Assembly (NCBI RefSeq): GCF_016908115.1
Contig: NZ_JAFBDH010000007.1
Location: 42,776-106,775 of the forward strand
Length of the DNA stretch: 64,000 nucleotides
Source of the DNA: Peptoniphilus gorbachii
GTDB taxonomy: Bacteria; Bacillota; Clostridia; Tissierellales; Peptoniphilaceae
Direction: 5' to 3'
Shown: piece after piece, positions 17,862 through 26,916 of the stretch
Layout: every line of letters starts with the position of its first letter
Numbering within the stretch: position 1 is the stretch's first letter
Notes under the pieces: generated by a model
Database searches by the model: none
Told to the model about the DNA's origin: nothing
What the model saw: the letters and a program-made list of their open reading frames with translations, nothing else
Program-made: the position numbers and the translations under genes

Positions 17862-19010
17862 ATGACTGATATAAAAGAATTATTAAAAGAATTTAAACAT
17901 ATTGCAGATAACGGAAGAGAACAAATTGACAAATACCTTGCTGAAGGCAAAAAAGTTGTCGGAGTTTTCCCTTACTATGCACCTGAAGAAATTATTTATG
18001 CAGGTGGACTTGTTCCTTACGGAGTATGGGGCGGACAAGGACCTATTGATAAGGCTAAAGAATATTTCCCAACATTCTACTATTCACTAGCTTTAAGATG
18101 TTTGGAAATGGGTCTTGACGGATCTCTTGATGGACTAAGTGCATCAATGGTAACTACTCTTGATGATACTTTAAGACCATTCTCTCAAAACTATAAAGTT
18201 TCTGTTGGTAGAAAAATTCCTATGATATTTTTAAACCACGCTCAACATAGAAAAGAAGACTTTGGTAAAACTTACAATGCAAAAATCTTTAAACAAGCTG
18301 CTGAAAGATTAGAAGAAGTTTGTGGTGTTGAGATTACTGATGAAAACTTAAAGAAAGCTTTCGAAGTTTATAACGAAAACAGAGCTCTAAAGAGAGAATT
18401 CATTAAATTAGTTGGAGATTATTCAAAGACTATTAAAGCATCTGACAGATGTAATGTATTAAAAGCTTCTTACCACATGCTTAAAGATGAACACAACAAG
18501 ATGCTTAAAGAATTAATTGAAGCATTAAAAGCTATGCCAAAAGAAGAATGCACAGGACCAAGAGTTGTAACTTCTGGTATTATCACTGATAACCCAGCAC
18601 TTCTTGAAGTTCTTGACAACTTTAACATTTGCGTAGTAGCAGATGACGTTGCAAGTGAATCAAGAGGACTTAAAGTTGATGTAGATACATCAATTGAAGA
18701 TCCATATATGGCTCTTGCAGATCAATTTGCAAGAATGGACGAAGATCCAATTCTTTACGATCCAGATATTTGGAAGAGACCAAAATATGTTGTTGACTTA
18801 GCTCTTGATAATGATGCTGACGGATGTCTATTATTCATGATGACATTTAATGATACAGAAGAAATGGAATATCCATCACTAAAGAAAGCTTATGAAAAAG
18901 CTGGCATTCCACTAATTAAAATGGGTTATGACCAACAAATGACTGACTTCGGTCAAGTTAAAACTCAACTAGAAACATTTAGAGAAATGGTTGAACTTAA
19001 CAGAATGTAA
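17862..19010 (+). CDS. hgdB: (R)-2-hydroxyglutaryl-CoA dehydratase beta subunit
   Basis: A 382-residue second subunit of the dehydratase, homologous to HgdA and likewise of the HgdB/FldC superfamily. Visible: VVGVFPYYAPEEIIYAGGL, ALRCLEMGLDG, GLSASMVTTLDDTLRPF and LLFMMTFNDTEEMEYP. I start at the ATG at 17862, six bases after GAGGTG; an in-frame TTG at 17850 overlaps that site. It ends the operon at a G+C-rich terminator. Confidence 0.95.
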   Translation: MTDIKELLKEFKHIADNGREQIDKYLAEGKKVVGVFPYYAPEEIIYAGGLVPYGVWGGQGPIDKAKEYFPTFYYSLALRCLEMGLDGSLDGLSASMVTTLDDTLRPFSQNYKVSVGRKIPMIFLNHAQHRKEDFGKTYNAKIFKQAAERLEEVCGVEITDENLKKAFEVYNENRALKREFIKLVGDYSKTIKASDRCNVLKASYHMLKDEHNKMLKELIEALKAMPKEECTGPRVVTSGIITDNPALLEVLDNFNICVVADDVASESRGLKVDVDTSIEDPYMALADQFARMDEDPILYDPDIWKRPKYVVDLALDNDADGCLLFMMTFNDTEEMEYPSLKKAYEKAGIPLIKMGYDQQMTDFGQVKTQLETFREMVELNRM

Positions 19011-19029
19011 TAAAAATAAAATAAATTTT

Positions 19030-19059
19030 AAGGCGCCTTATTATTGGCGCCTTTTTTAT
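19030..19059 (+). terminator. terminator of the hgdCAB operon
   Basis: AAGGCGCC (19030-19037) pairs with GGCGCCTT (19046-19053), followed by TTTTATTT. Confidence 0.9.
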
Positions 19060-19227
19060 TTGATTAAAATTTTTAAAATAGTCAAAATATTTTTATATGA
19101 TTAATAAAAAAATGGAGAAAAAATTTTTATATGATAAAATAAATTTATAGAAAGATACAAATTAGATTTTCTTTTAAAACTTATTTTGAAAGCTATTTCT
19201 AAGATTTTAAAAATTTTGTGAGATAAA

Positions 19228-20289
19228 ATGAAAAAGAGAGATTATAATTTAGATTTAATAAAATTTATAGCAATAATTGCAACAATTTCAATCCATGTTT
19301 TGTCTGCTGGCTCACGCGCTGATTTATTTTCAAAAACTTGGATATTTTTTATATTTGCAGGTTCACTTTTTAGATTTTGTGTGCCAGTATTTTGTATGTG
19401 TGCAGGCTATCTCTTATATACAAAAGAAAAAATTGACTTTAAAAGTATTTATAAAAAGATTTTTAAATTTTTTGTTTATTTTATATTGGCTGAGCTAATG
19501 TACAGAATGATTTCCTGCTATTATGTAAAGTTTGTTTTTAATGATGCAGTTTCTTTTGAAGCAATAAAAAAAGATATCTTAGAAGGAAACTTCAAAGACC
19601 ACTTGTATTACATATTTATAATAATTTTTATCTATGCCTTTGCGCCAGTCTGCAATAAATTTGTTAAAAATGAAAAAGGAGAGCTAAAATATTTACTTGG
19701 TTTTTGGATTTTTGTATCCTTAACTCTAGTATTTATAATAAATTTATTTAACATAAAAGTACTTAGCATTTTTAGATTATATAATCTTTCAGGAGCCTAT
19801 AATTATGTACTCTTTGCCTTACTTGGTGCTTATATAAATAAATACAAGGATAGATTATTAGATAAAAACATTTTTTATTACTTTTTGGGATTTTTCATAT
19901 CTTATCTTCTTATTGTTTACTTAACTATATCAAGAAGTGGGGAAAAATTTAACTCATATATTTGGGACAATCCAAATATTTTAATTTTTGGATCATCCTT
20001 TACATTATTTGTAATGTGTATGAAGATTAAAATTAAAAATAATTTTATAAAAAAATTTTTAGAAGTGCTTTCAAAAAATATTTTTGGAATTTATATTTTT
20101 CATGTAATTTTTACTGATTATATAAATATTTTTAAATTGGAATATATAAACTTTGATGCATGGAGAAAATTATTTATAATAATTATAGAGATAGGGTTAG
20201 TATTTATATTATCCTTTGCTTTAACTTTTATATTAAAGACAATTTATGAGAAAATTTTAAAGAAGATATTTCTGAAAATAGAAAGGTAA
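19228..20289 (+). CDS. acyltransferase family 3 membrane protein
   Basis: A 353-residue polytopic membrane protein of the acyltransferase-3 (OafA/YiaH) family, which O-acetylates surface sugars or cell-wall polymers. The diagnostic N terminus RDYNLDLIKFIAIIATISIH is present, with the His of helix 1, followed by about ten hydrophobic helices including VPVFCMCAGYLLY. The acceptor is unknown. It is a single gene with a weak binding site (TGAGAT) and is followed by a terminator hairpin. Confidence 0.85.
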   Translation: MKKRDYNLDLIKFIAIIATISIHVLSAGSRADLFSKTWIFFIFAGSLFRFCVPVFCMCAGYLLYTKEKIDFKSIYKKIFKFFVYFILAELMYRMISCYYVKFVFNDAVSFEAIKKDILEGNFKDHLYYIFIIIFIYAFAPVCNKFVKNEKGELKYLLGFWIFVSLTLVFIINLFNIKVLSIFRLYNLSGAYNYVLFALLGAYINKYKDRLLDKNIFYYFLGFFISYLLIVYLTISRSGEKFNSYIWDNPNILIFGSSFTLFVMCMKIKIKNNFIKKFLEVLSKNIFGIYIFHVIFTDYINIFKLEYINFDAWRKLFIIIIEIGLVFILSFALTFILKTIYEKILKKIFLKIER

Positions 20290-20370
20290 ATTAGTAAGAA
20301 TAAAGAAAAGTATTGTGAAAGTTTTAGTTTTAAATAAAAAATATATATTGGAAGAAGTGGACATAATAAA

Positions 20371-20402
20371 ACTGTCACAAATAAGTTGTGGCAGTGTTTT
20401 TT
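20371..20402 (+). terminator. terminator of the acyltransferase gene
   Basis: ACTGTCACAA (20371-20380) with TTGTGGCAGT (20385-20394), one G-U pair, then GTTTTTT. Confidence 0.85.
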
Positions 20403-20424
20403 AGTTATTTTAAAAATTTTTGTA

Positions 20425-20453
20425 ATAAAAAACTGTTGCTTGTGGCAACAGTT
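20425..20453 (-). terminator. terminator of the leucine-rich-repeat gene
   Basis: AACTGTTGC (20431-20439) and GCAACAGTT (20445-20453); on the minus strand it is followed by a T-run. Confidence 0.85.
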
Positions 20454-20470
20454 TAAAATACTTAATTTAA

Positions 20471-21064
20471 TTAGTCTCTTTTAACAACAACATTTTCTTC
20501 GAAAGCTCTGTCATCGAATTTTTCAATTCCAGAAGGTAATTGTACTTCCATAATGTTATTTTTTCTGAAAGCATACATGTCGATTTCTTTGATGTTTTCA
20601 GGCAATTTAATTTCAGTAAGGTTGTTCTTGTAGAATGCACTTACGCCAATAAATTCAACTGTATCAGGAATTTCAATTTCACCAATTTGGTTTAGTGAAA
20701 AAGCATTGTCGCCAATATATTCTAATTTTTCAGGCATTTTAACATCAGTTAATTTGTTTCTGTAGAATACATAAGCATCAATTTTTTTAACTGAATCAGG
20801 AATTTCTACTTCAGTTAAGTTGTTAACTCCAAAAGCTTCGTATTTAATTTCTTCAACAGTATCAGGAATTACAATAGAGTTAAGTTTTCTTCTGAAGAAG
20901 CATTGTTCTCCAATAACTCTAATTTTAGTTCCATCTGGTCCTTCACTAGGCACTACCATATCAAATAATTCTTCATTTTTGATTTTATCTTTGCCCTTTC
21001 TTGTCATGCCCTTTAGCACATCGCCATCAAATATAAAATCGTCAAACTCCCAAGGTTTTTCCAT
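20471..21064 (-). CDS. leucine-rich-repeat protein (BspA-like, LRR_5 type)
   Basis: A 197-residue protein made of about five 23-residue repeats with the pattern LTEVEIPDSVKKIDAYVFYRN, the LRR_5/BspA type found in surface and cytoplasmic proteins of anaerobes. There is no signal peptide or membrane helix, so a cytoplasmic location is likely; function unknown. It starts at an ATG behind GGGAGGA and has its own terminator. It stands alone between two plus-strand genes. Confidence 0.85.
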   Translation of the reverse strand: MEKPWEFDDFIFDGDVLKGMTRKGKDKIKNEELFDMVVPSEGPDGTKIRVIGEQCFFRRKLNSIVIPDTVEEIKYEAFGVNNLTEVEIPDSVKKIDAYVFYRNKLTDVKMPEKLEYIGDNAFSLNQIGEIEIPDTVEFIGVSAFYKNNLTEIKLPENIKEIDMYAFRKNNIMEVQLPSGIEKFDDRAFEENVVVKRD

Positions 21065-21344
21065 AATATGTACGTCCTCCCTCTACATAAAATATTTTCT
21101 TAATTACATTATAACATAGTAGAAAGAAATTATAAAGGAAGGTTGTTAAACAGACAAAGGATGAACATTTTTATTAAATAAAAAGAACTTATTTACTAAA
21201 AGTCTTTTTATAAAAAAATATGTTACTAAATATAAATTATAATTAGTTTAATTGGGTAAAGATATATTAGGAAAAATTTTTATTTTTAAAGAAAGAATTA
21301 ATTTGTGAAAATTTAAAAAATTTTGGGGAAAAGGTAGTCATTAT
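21065..21344. other. A+T-rich divergent intergenic region
   Basis: About 280 bases between the minus-strand repeat protein and the plus-strand coiled-coil gene. It must hold the promoter of the former; beyond that I see no gene or hairpin. Confidence 0.5.
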
Positions 21345-21373
21345 TTGACGATAAAATTTTTTAAAGTTATAAT
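21345..21373 (+). promoter_or_regulatory. promoter of the PhaE-like gene
   Basis: TTGACG (21345-21350) and TATAAT (21368-21373), 17 bases apart. Confidence 0.8.
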
Positions 21374-21431
21374 CTAGTAAAGTGGAATATTGATAAAGAA
21401 AAATGGTGTATGCTATTTAAGAGGAGGAAAA

Positions 21432-22655
21432 ATGGATAATAAGAATTTTTTTGAAGATATGATGGAAATGCAAAAAAATATTTTTGAAAATCAAAAGGAA
21501 GCCTATAGCAAATTTATGGAGTCTTTTAAACTTGGAGATTTTAAACCTTTTGGTACAAATATGTTTGTAAACAACTTTAAAAATCTGATGGAATTTTTCA
21601 AGGACTATAAGGAAATTAATGAAAAATTTGAAAATAATTTTAAAGACTTCTTTGCACAAGTTCCTGGATACAAGGAATCTTTGGAAAGCTATAACAAAAA
21701 TATGGATTTTTTAAACAAGCTTTACCTTGCTTATGGTGATTTTTACAAGGACCTTGATCTTGTTTCTGCACAAAATAAATTAATAGAATTGTTTGAAATT
21801 TACAGCGATGAATTAGTAGAAATGTCTAAAAAATATTTCTATAAATTAATTCCTGATAGTTATTATAGAGTTTTAGAAAACTTTAATTTAGAAAAATTTA
21901 TAAGACCTGCAATTGAAAATTCTAAGAAATCAATTGATTTTTATGAAAATGCTATAAAAAATAGACCTGAATTATTAGTTGCTGATGTAAAAGATTTTTA
22001 CCAAGGAATTTTGGATAAGATTTTTGAAATGCCAACTCTTGGCATAAGTCCAGAAGATAAGGAAAAATCAAAGAAAGAACTTCAAAATTATCTTGACCTT
22101 GAACTTGAATTATTAGATTTTAATTTGTTCCTAGAAAAGAAAAATCAAGAAACAGCTTTAAAGGCTCAAAGGGCTTATATCAATGGTCTTGAAAGTGAAG
22201 CATCCTTAGAAGATTTTGCTGATTTCTTTAAATTCTATATGAATAACTTTGAAAAAGCTTATAAAGAACTTGTAAATTCTGATGAATATAAGGAAAAAGC
22301 TCAAGAAGTTTTAGATATTGTTGAAAAAAATAAAGAATCTTACAAGGAAAGACTTGCAGAAAGATTAAAGGACATTCCAGTTGCAACTCTTAAAGATAAA
22401 GAAGAATTCATGGGAGATATTGAAGGACTTACTAAAGAACTTGATGACGCAAAGAAAGCTAAATCAAGTCTTGAAAGAAAGGTAAATAAGATAAAGAGCG
22501 ATTCTGAAAAAGAAATTAAGGCCCTTAAAGAAGAAGTTGCAAAATTAAAAGAAGAAAATAAGTCTGCAAATGATGAAGCTCTTAAAAAAGAACTAGATAG
22601 TTTGAAAAAAGAATTTGCTGCTTTAAAGACACAAGTTAATACTAAAGCTAAATAA
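21432..22655 (+). CDS. coiled-coil protein resembling PHA synthase subunit PhaE / phasin
   Basis: A 407-residue, almost entirely helical, soluble protein. Its middle and C-terminal layout recalls PhaE-type subunits: PTLGISPEDKEKSKKELQNY, then a helical stretch with SLEDFADFFKFYMNNFEKAY, LVNSDEYKEKAQEV, and DIPVATLKDKEEFMGDIEGL leading into a C-terminal coiled coil (about 330-400). No Cys or catalytic triad is seen, and there is no phaC, phaA or phaB gene nearby. Hence the call is a resemblance, not an identification; a structural or phasin-like role is the alternative. Start at the ATG behind GAGGAGG. Confidence 0.5.
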   Translation: MDNKNFFEDMMEMQKNIFENQKEAYSKFMESFKLGDFKPFGTNMFVNNFKNLMEFFKDYKEINEKFENNFKDFFAQVPGYKESLESYNKNMDFLNKLYLAYGDFYKDLDLVSAQNKLIELFEIYSDELVEMSKKYFYKLIPDSYYRVLENFNLEKFIRPAIENSKKSIDFYENAIKNRPELLVADVKDFYQGILDKIFEMPTLGISPEDKEKSKKELQNYLDLELELLDFNLFLEKKNQETALKAQRAYINGLESEASLEDFADFFKFYMNNFEKAYKELVNSDEYKEKAQEVLDIVEKNKESYKERLAERLKDIPVATLKDKEEFMGDIEGLTKELDDAKKAKSSLERKVNKIKSDSEKEIKALKEEVAKLKEENKSANDEALKKELDSLKKEFAALKTQVNTKAK

Positions 22656-22682
22656 AACATAAGAATCTTCTCCTAAAAAGGT

Positions 22683-22709
22683 CTGTAGGTTTTCCTACAG
22701 GCTTTTTTT
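22683..22709 (+). terminator. terminator of the PhaE-like gene
   Basis: CTGTAGG (22683-22689) and CCTACAG (22694-22700), followed by GCTTTTTTT. Confidence 0.85.
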
Positions 22710-22845
22710 ATGCCCTAAAATATTTTGCCAAGCTTTTGAATTGTAAGAATAAAAATTTACGCCCACTATAATTTATTGATAAACGATAAATATTTATTGT
22801 AATTCATTAAATAAAGTGATATACTCCTAGCAAAGGGAGGTTATT

Positions 22846-23316
22846 ATGAAATCTTTACGAGTAAAATTTATTGGAGCACTTCTACTAATCGCTATTTTTA
22901 TTTTAGGGGGAACTTTTTATGGACTTCTTAAAATGGCAAGCTTTATGGCAAAAATTTATCCAATGTTCATGAATATGAAGTATCCCATGTTATTTTTGTG
23001 CCAGGGAATAATTTTAGCCTTGATCCTTGCTCTTCTATTTGGACTTTTTGCCCTAAAAAAATATGGGGAAGACAAAATTTTTGAGAGAGGGATGTTATTT
23101 GACCTTCAAGTTATAGCCATTTCCTTTATAGGAATTTTTTTCCTTTCAATTCTTTCCATAATTTACACAAATTTTAACCTAGATGGCTCAATTACCAACC
23201 TAATTTTTATAGGGGGAGCAATTGTTGCCATGTTAATTGCGCAAATTTTTCTTCTACTTTGTGATTTGATCAAAGAAGGAATGGCACTAAAAGAAGAAAA
23301 TGACTTAACGATTTGA
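22846..23316 (+). CDS. DUF2975 family membrane protein
   Basis: A 156-residue protein with four hydrophobic helices (about 7-27, 46-67, 83-110, 121-142). The size, topology and direct coupling to a small YozG-type regulator match the DUF2975 family, whose function is unknown. It begins at an ATG after AAAGGGAGG and ends at a TGA that overlaps the binding site of the next gene. It is the first of three tightly packed genes. Confidence 0.75.
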   Translation: MKSLRVKFIGALLLIAIFILGGTFYGLLKMASFMAKIYPMFMNMKYPMLFLCQGIILALILALLFGLFALKKYGEDKIFERGMLFDLQVIAISFIGIFFLSILSIIYTNFNLDGSITNLIFIGGAIVAMLIAQIFLLLCDLIKEGMALKEENDLTI

Positions 23317-23324
23317 GGTGGACC

Positions 23325-23543
23325 ATGGGAAAAATAATTGTTAATTTAGATGTGGAAATGGCAAAAAATAAAATGTCTCTTACAGAATTATCAGAGAAAG
23401 TTGGCATAACTATTGCAAATCTTTCGATTTTAAAGACAAATAAGGCAAAAGCCATAAGATTTTCTACTCTTTCAGAAATTTGTAGAGTTTTAAATTGTGA
23501 TGTAGGAGATATTTTAAGGTATGAAGGTGATGAAAATGAGTGA
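23325..23543 (+). CDS. small XRE/Cro-type regulator, YozG-like
   Basis: A 72-residue helix-turn-helix protein. Visible: MGKIIVNLDVEMAKNKMSL, the HTH TELSEKVGITIANLSILK, and RFSTLSEICRVLNCDVGDIL, characteristic of the YozG group that is usually paired with DUF2975 membrane proteins. The ATG at 23325 follows GAGGTG; an in-frame TTG at 23313 overlaps the previous stop. Its end overlaps the start of the next gene. It probably regulates this operon, by inference from the family arrangement. Confidence 0.88.
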   Translation: MGKIIVNLDVEMAKNKMSLTELSEKVGITIANLSILKTNKAKAIRFSTLSEICRVLNCDVGDILRYEGDENE

Positions 23544-24015
23544 TAAAAAATTTAAAAAAGTTTTAATTATTATGGCTTTAATTTTTCTTGTAGCTATTCC
23601 TCTTTTATACTTGCTTTCAGATAGTAGAGACCAGTCAGTAAAGGAAGTGGAAAATGAATTTAATATAAGATTTCCAATAAGCGTAAAAAGAGTAAGAGAG
23701 CTTTATAAAGAGCCAGACTTTCACGGAGATGGGGAAGCTGCAATTTTATTTTCTGTAGACAAGGATGATATAAGAGATATAAAAAATAGTCTTAAAGCTT
23801 ATAATGTTGAAAGTGATGAAAATAAACTTTCTCAAATTGAAACTTGCCTTTTAAAAGTAAGAGAAAGGGGCTTTGACACAGACATTGATTTGAATAATGA
23901 AGTTTACTTTAAAAAAACATCTGACAATGTCTTTAATAATTTGTATGGAAATTTTATAGTCCTTATAATAGACGAGGAAAAGGGCGAAATCTTGTTCTTG
24001 CAGTGGGACACTTAA
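23536..24015 (+). CDS. small membrane-anchored protein, unknown function
   Basis: A 159-residue protein with an N-terminal membrane anchor (about residues 8-27) and a charged, mixed alpha/beta domain predicted to lie outside the cell. No lipobox is visible. I do not recognise the domain. Three in-frame ATGs occur at 23521, 23530 and 23536; the last is best spaced from AAGGTG at 23524-23529. It overlaps the XRE gene by eight bases, so the three genes are one operon ending in the hairpin at 24074. Confidence 0.65.
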   Translation: MSDKKFKKVLIIMALIFLVAIPLLYLLSDSRDQSVKEVENEFNIRFPISVKRVRELYKEPDFHGDGEAAILFSVDKDDIRDIKNSLKAYNVESDENKLSQIETCLLKVRERGFDTDIDLNNEVYFKKTSDNVFNNLYGNFIVLIIDEEKGEILFLQWDT

Positions 24016-24073
24016 TAAATTATGAACTCTAATTAATAATGTTTTCCTAGTTTTCAAAAGGGATTATAAAAGT

Positions 24074-24117
24074 AAAAATACATATTAAGAGAAAAAGCTC
24101 TTTTTATGTATTTTTTC
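24074..24117 (+). terminator. terminator of the DUF2975-XRE operon
   Basis: AAAAATACATA (24074-24084) pairs with TATGTATTTTT (24105-24115), with an inner AAGAG/CTCTT pairing. Symmetric A and T flanks could make it bidirectional. Confidence 0.75.
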
Positions 24118-24413
24118 TTTTGATAAATATATTATTTTATTTTTCTTAAAAGAATTTTTGAAAATAATTCTTTATTTAAAACAAGGAAAAATGGATAGAA
24201 TAAAGAAAATCTACTAAATTTTACGAAATAAAAAACTTTTTTAGTTTAAACACGTTAGCAAGATAAAATATTAAGCTGAAAAAAATTTTACCTTACGATT
24301 AGAAAAAAGATTAGTCCAAAAATCTTAAATTTGTATTTTTTAATAAAAATTTTTATGACAAAAAGCTTTTAAAAATGAAAACCTTTTGATATAATTAAAG
24401 CATAAAAAAATAT
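24118..24413. other. A+T-rich intergenic region upstream of gltS
   Basis: About 300 bases without a credible gene. A TATAAT at 24390-24395 is the likely -10 box of gltS; no good -35 box is visible, which may mean an activator or UP element is used. Confidence 0.5.
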
Positions 24414-24428
24414 AGAGAGGTGATATTT

Positions 24429-25643
24429 ATGACAATTGAAATGGACATGATCCAAACAATTGGTCTAGCAGTAATACTATTGCTAATTGGTAGGTACATA
24501 AGAAGTAAGGTTTATTTCTTCCAAAAGTTCGCTATTCCAGCGCCTGTAATTGGTGGATTCTTATTCGCAATCATTCACTTAGTTTTAAGACTAACAAATA
24601 CGGCTGCATTTGAATTTGACACTACATTGCAATCATTTTTCATGACAATATTCTTTACTAGTATTGGTTTTGGAGCAAGTATCAAAATACTTAAAATTGG
24701 TGGACCTAAGGTAATTAAATTCTTAATCGTTGCCAGTGTACTTTGCGTACTACAAAACATTCTAGCTGTTGCCTTAGCAGGACCTGTAGGAGTAGAACCA
24801 GGACTTGCACTTATGACAGGTTCAACACCAATGACTGGTGGACACGGAACAAGTGCTGGTATTGCACCACTTGTTGAAGCAGCTGGTATTACTGGAGCAG
24901 AAACTGTAGCTTATTCAGCAGCTACTTTCGGATTAGTAATGGGTTCATTAATGGGTGGACCATTAGCTAACAAAATTATTCTTAAAAACAATCTTGTTGA
25001 AAAGAAAAAATTAGAAAAAGACATCGTAGTTGACGAATCCATCTTAAAAGAAGAAAATAAAATTTTAGATGGAAAGAAAGTTCAAATGGGATTCTTCGCA
25101 ATAATAGTTGCTATGGGAATTGGTGTTTACATTTCAGCATTCTTAAATGGACAAATTGCTAAGTTTACTGACAAGGCAGCTCTTCCAATTTATATTGGAC
25201 CAATGATACTTGGTATTCTTTTCAGAGCTATTTCTGATAAGCATGATAATTTCCTTCCAAACGAAGAAATTGCAATTGCTGGAGAACTAGGACTTAACCT
25301 ATTCTTATCAATGGCTTTAATGACATTGAAATTATGGCAATTAGTTGACCTTGCAGTTCCAATGTTAATTCTATTAGCTGCTCAAACAGTATTAATGGCA
25401 ATATTTGCTTACTTTGTTACATTCAAAATTATGGGTAACAACTATGACGCAGCAGTTATTGCTGGTGGACACTGTGGATTTGGTATGGGTGCAACACCTA
25501 ATGGTGTAGCTAACATGGAATCTATTTGTGATAAATTCGTTTACTCAAAGATGGCATTCTTTGTTCTTCCAATAGTAGGCGGTATGTTTATCGACTTTGC
25601 AAATGTATTTATTATCACAGTATTCTTAGGATTCTTTGCTTAA
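24429..25643 (+). CDS. gltS: sodium/glutamate symporter
   Basis: A 404-residue membrane transporter that imports glutamate with Na+. About ten hydrophobic helices in two inverted halves; the two family re-entrant loops are visible as GSTPMTGGHGTSAGIAP in the first half and GGHCGFGMGATPNGVANM in the second. The ATG follows GAGAGGTGAT; a GTG at 24420 is in frame but lies on the binding site. It supplies the substrate for the fermentation cluster at 9904-19010 and uses the Na+ gradient that GcdB builds. Confidence 0.95.
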   Translation: MTIEMDMIQTIGLAVILLLIGRYIRSKVYFFQKFAIPAPVIGGFLFAIIHLVLRLTNTAAFEFDTTLQSFFMTIFFTSIGFGASIKILKIGGPKVIKFLIVASVLCVLQNILAVALAGPVGVEPGLALMTGSTPMTGGHGTSAGIAPLVEAAGITGAETVAYSAATFGLVMGSLMGGPLANKIILKNNLVEKKKLEKDIVVDESILKEENKILDGKKVQMGFFAIIVAMGIGVYISAFLNGQIAKFTDKAALPIYIGPMILGILFRAISDKHDNFLPNEEIAIAGELGLNLFLSMALMTLKLWQLVDLAVPMLILLAAQTVLMAIFAYFVTFKIMGNNYDAAVIAGGHCGFGMGATPNGVANMESICDKFVYSKMAFFVLPIVGGMFIDFANVFIITVFLGFFA

Positions 25644-25657
25644 TAAAAACTATAAAG

Positions 25658-25686
25658 GCACCAGACAAGATCTGGTGCTTTTTTAT
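25658..25686 (+). terminator. terminator of gltS
   Basis: GCACCAGA (25658-25665) pairs with TCTGGTGC (25671-25678), followed by TTTTTTATT. Confidence 0.9.
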
Positions 25687-25732
25687 TAAAAAGAATTATA
25701 TTTCTAAAAATATTGAAGCATTTATAAGAAGA

Positions 25733-25796
25733 AAAAATATTAAATAAATAGTAGATTTTATTTTAAAAATATTAAATAAATAGTAGATTTTATTTT
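25733..25796. repeat. perfect 32-bp tandem duplication
   Basis: Two head-to-tail copies of a 32-base A+T-rich unit, 25733-25764 and 25765-25796, containing TAAATAAATAGTAGATTTTA. It lies between gltS and murI and is probably a replication-slippage product. Confidence 0.85.
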
Positions 25797-25905
25797 TTAG
25801 AAAAAATTTTAGAATTAGTTAAATAAAAAAATTTAAAGTTAGTGAATAAATTAAGACTTTTAAATTATTTATATTATTTAAGTTATTTAAAAGGAGATTA
25901 TTAAA

Positions 25906-26715
25906 ATGAAAAAAACTAATCCAATAGGGGTTTTTGATAGCGGCGTAGGTGGACTTTCTGTATTAAAGGAATTATTAAAAGTATTTCCTGAAGAAAATTT
26001 CAAATATATTGGAGATACTTTGAGAATGCCTTATGGAGTTAGAAGTCCTGAAGATGTTAAAAACTCAACTTTTGAATGTTTAAGTTTTCTAGCAAAAGAA
26101 GGAGCTAAGGGAGCAGTTATTGCTTGTAATACAGCAACTTGCTATGGTCTAGAAAATGCACAAGAAAAACTAGATATACCAGTAGTTGGAGTTGTTGAAC
26201 CAGCTTGCAGTTATGCATCACTAGTTACAAAAAATAATAAGGTTGCCCTTATAGCTACTGAAGGAACAGTAAAATCAAAGGTTTATGATGAAACTATTAA
26301 AAAGTTTAACAAGGACATAATTATTAAGGGAGTTGGAGCTCCACAATTAGTTTTAGATGTTGAAAATGGAAATTTAGAAAATGATATTGTTGAAAAAACA
26401 ATTAATGGATATTTAGAAGAATTGGGAGATTTTGACTACGATACTCTTATATTAGGTTGTACACATTTCCCACTTGCTAGAAAGGCTTTTGAAAGAATTT
26501 TTGAAAAGCAAAATAGAGATGTTAAACTTGTAGATCCAGCTAACAGAACAGCCATTGCTTTAAAGGAAATTTTAGAAAAAGATGATTTATTAAATCAAGA
26601 AAAAAATCCTAAAATTGACTTTTTCTCAACAAATGATATAGAAAAATTTAAAGCCACTGTTAAAAATGTCATTGACACTGAAAATGAAGAGACTTTTAAA
26701 GAAGTTACTCTATAA
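25906..26715 (+). CDS. murI: glutamate racemase
   Basis: A 269-residue cofactor-independent racemase giving D-glutamate for peptidoglycan. Visible: IGVFDSGVGGLSVLKEL with the catalytic-site Asp/Ser, YIGDTLRMPYG (usually GDTxxxPYG), the first catalytic Cys in IACNTATCYG and the second in LILGCTHFPLA. The ATG is preceded by AAGGAG. It lies next to gltS but has a separate transcript, with a hairpin terminator after it. Confidence 0.95.
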   Translation: MKKTNPIGVFDSGVGGLSVLKELLKVFPEENFKYIGDTLRMPYGVRSPEDVKNSTFECLSFLAKEGAKGAVIACNTATCYGLENAQEKLDIPVVGVVEPACSYASLVTKNNKVALIATEGTVKSKVYDETIKKFNKDIIIKGVGAPQLVLDVENGNLENDIVEKTINGYLEELGDFDYDTLILGCTHFPLARKAFERIFEKQNRDVKLVDPANRTAIALKEILEKDDLLNQEKNPKIDFFSTNDIEKFKATVKNVIDTENEETFKEVTL

Positions 26716-26741
26716 TTTTATTAAATTAAAATAAGACTATG

Positions 26742-26789
26742 AAATTGTACATTTTGTTTAAAATTTTAAGCGGAATGTACAATTTTTTT
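26742..26789 (+). terminator. terminator of murI
   Basis: 12-bp stem AAATTGTACATT (26742-26753) with AATGTACAATTT (26774-26785), then T-run. Confidence 0.8.
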
Positions 26790-26916
26790 ATTTTTAAGTT
26801 TTATTTAAAAAAATTCTCTAGACTAAATTATTTTTATACGTTTTAAACTATTTATGAGGGGTATTTCTTATATGAAAGCTTTTTATGATGTATTAAATAA
26901 AGATAAGGAGTATATT

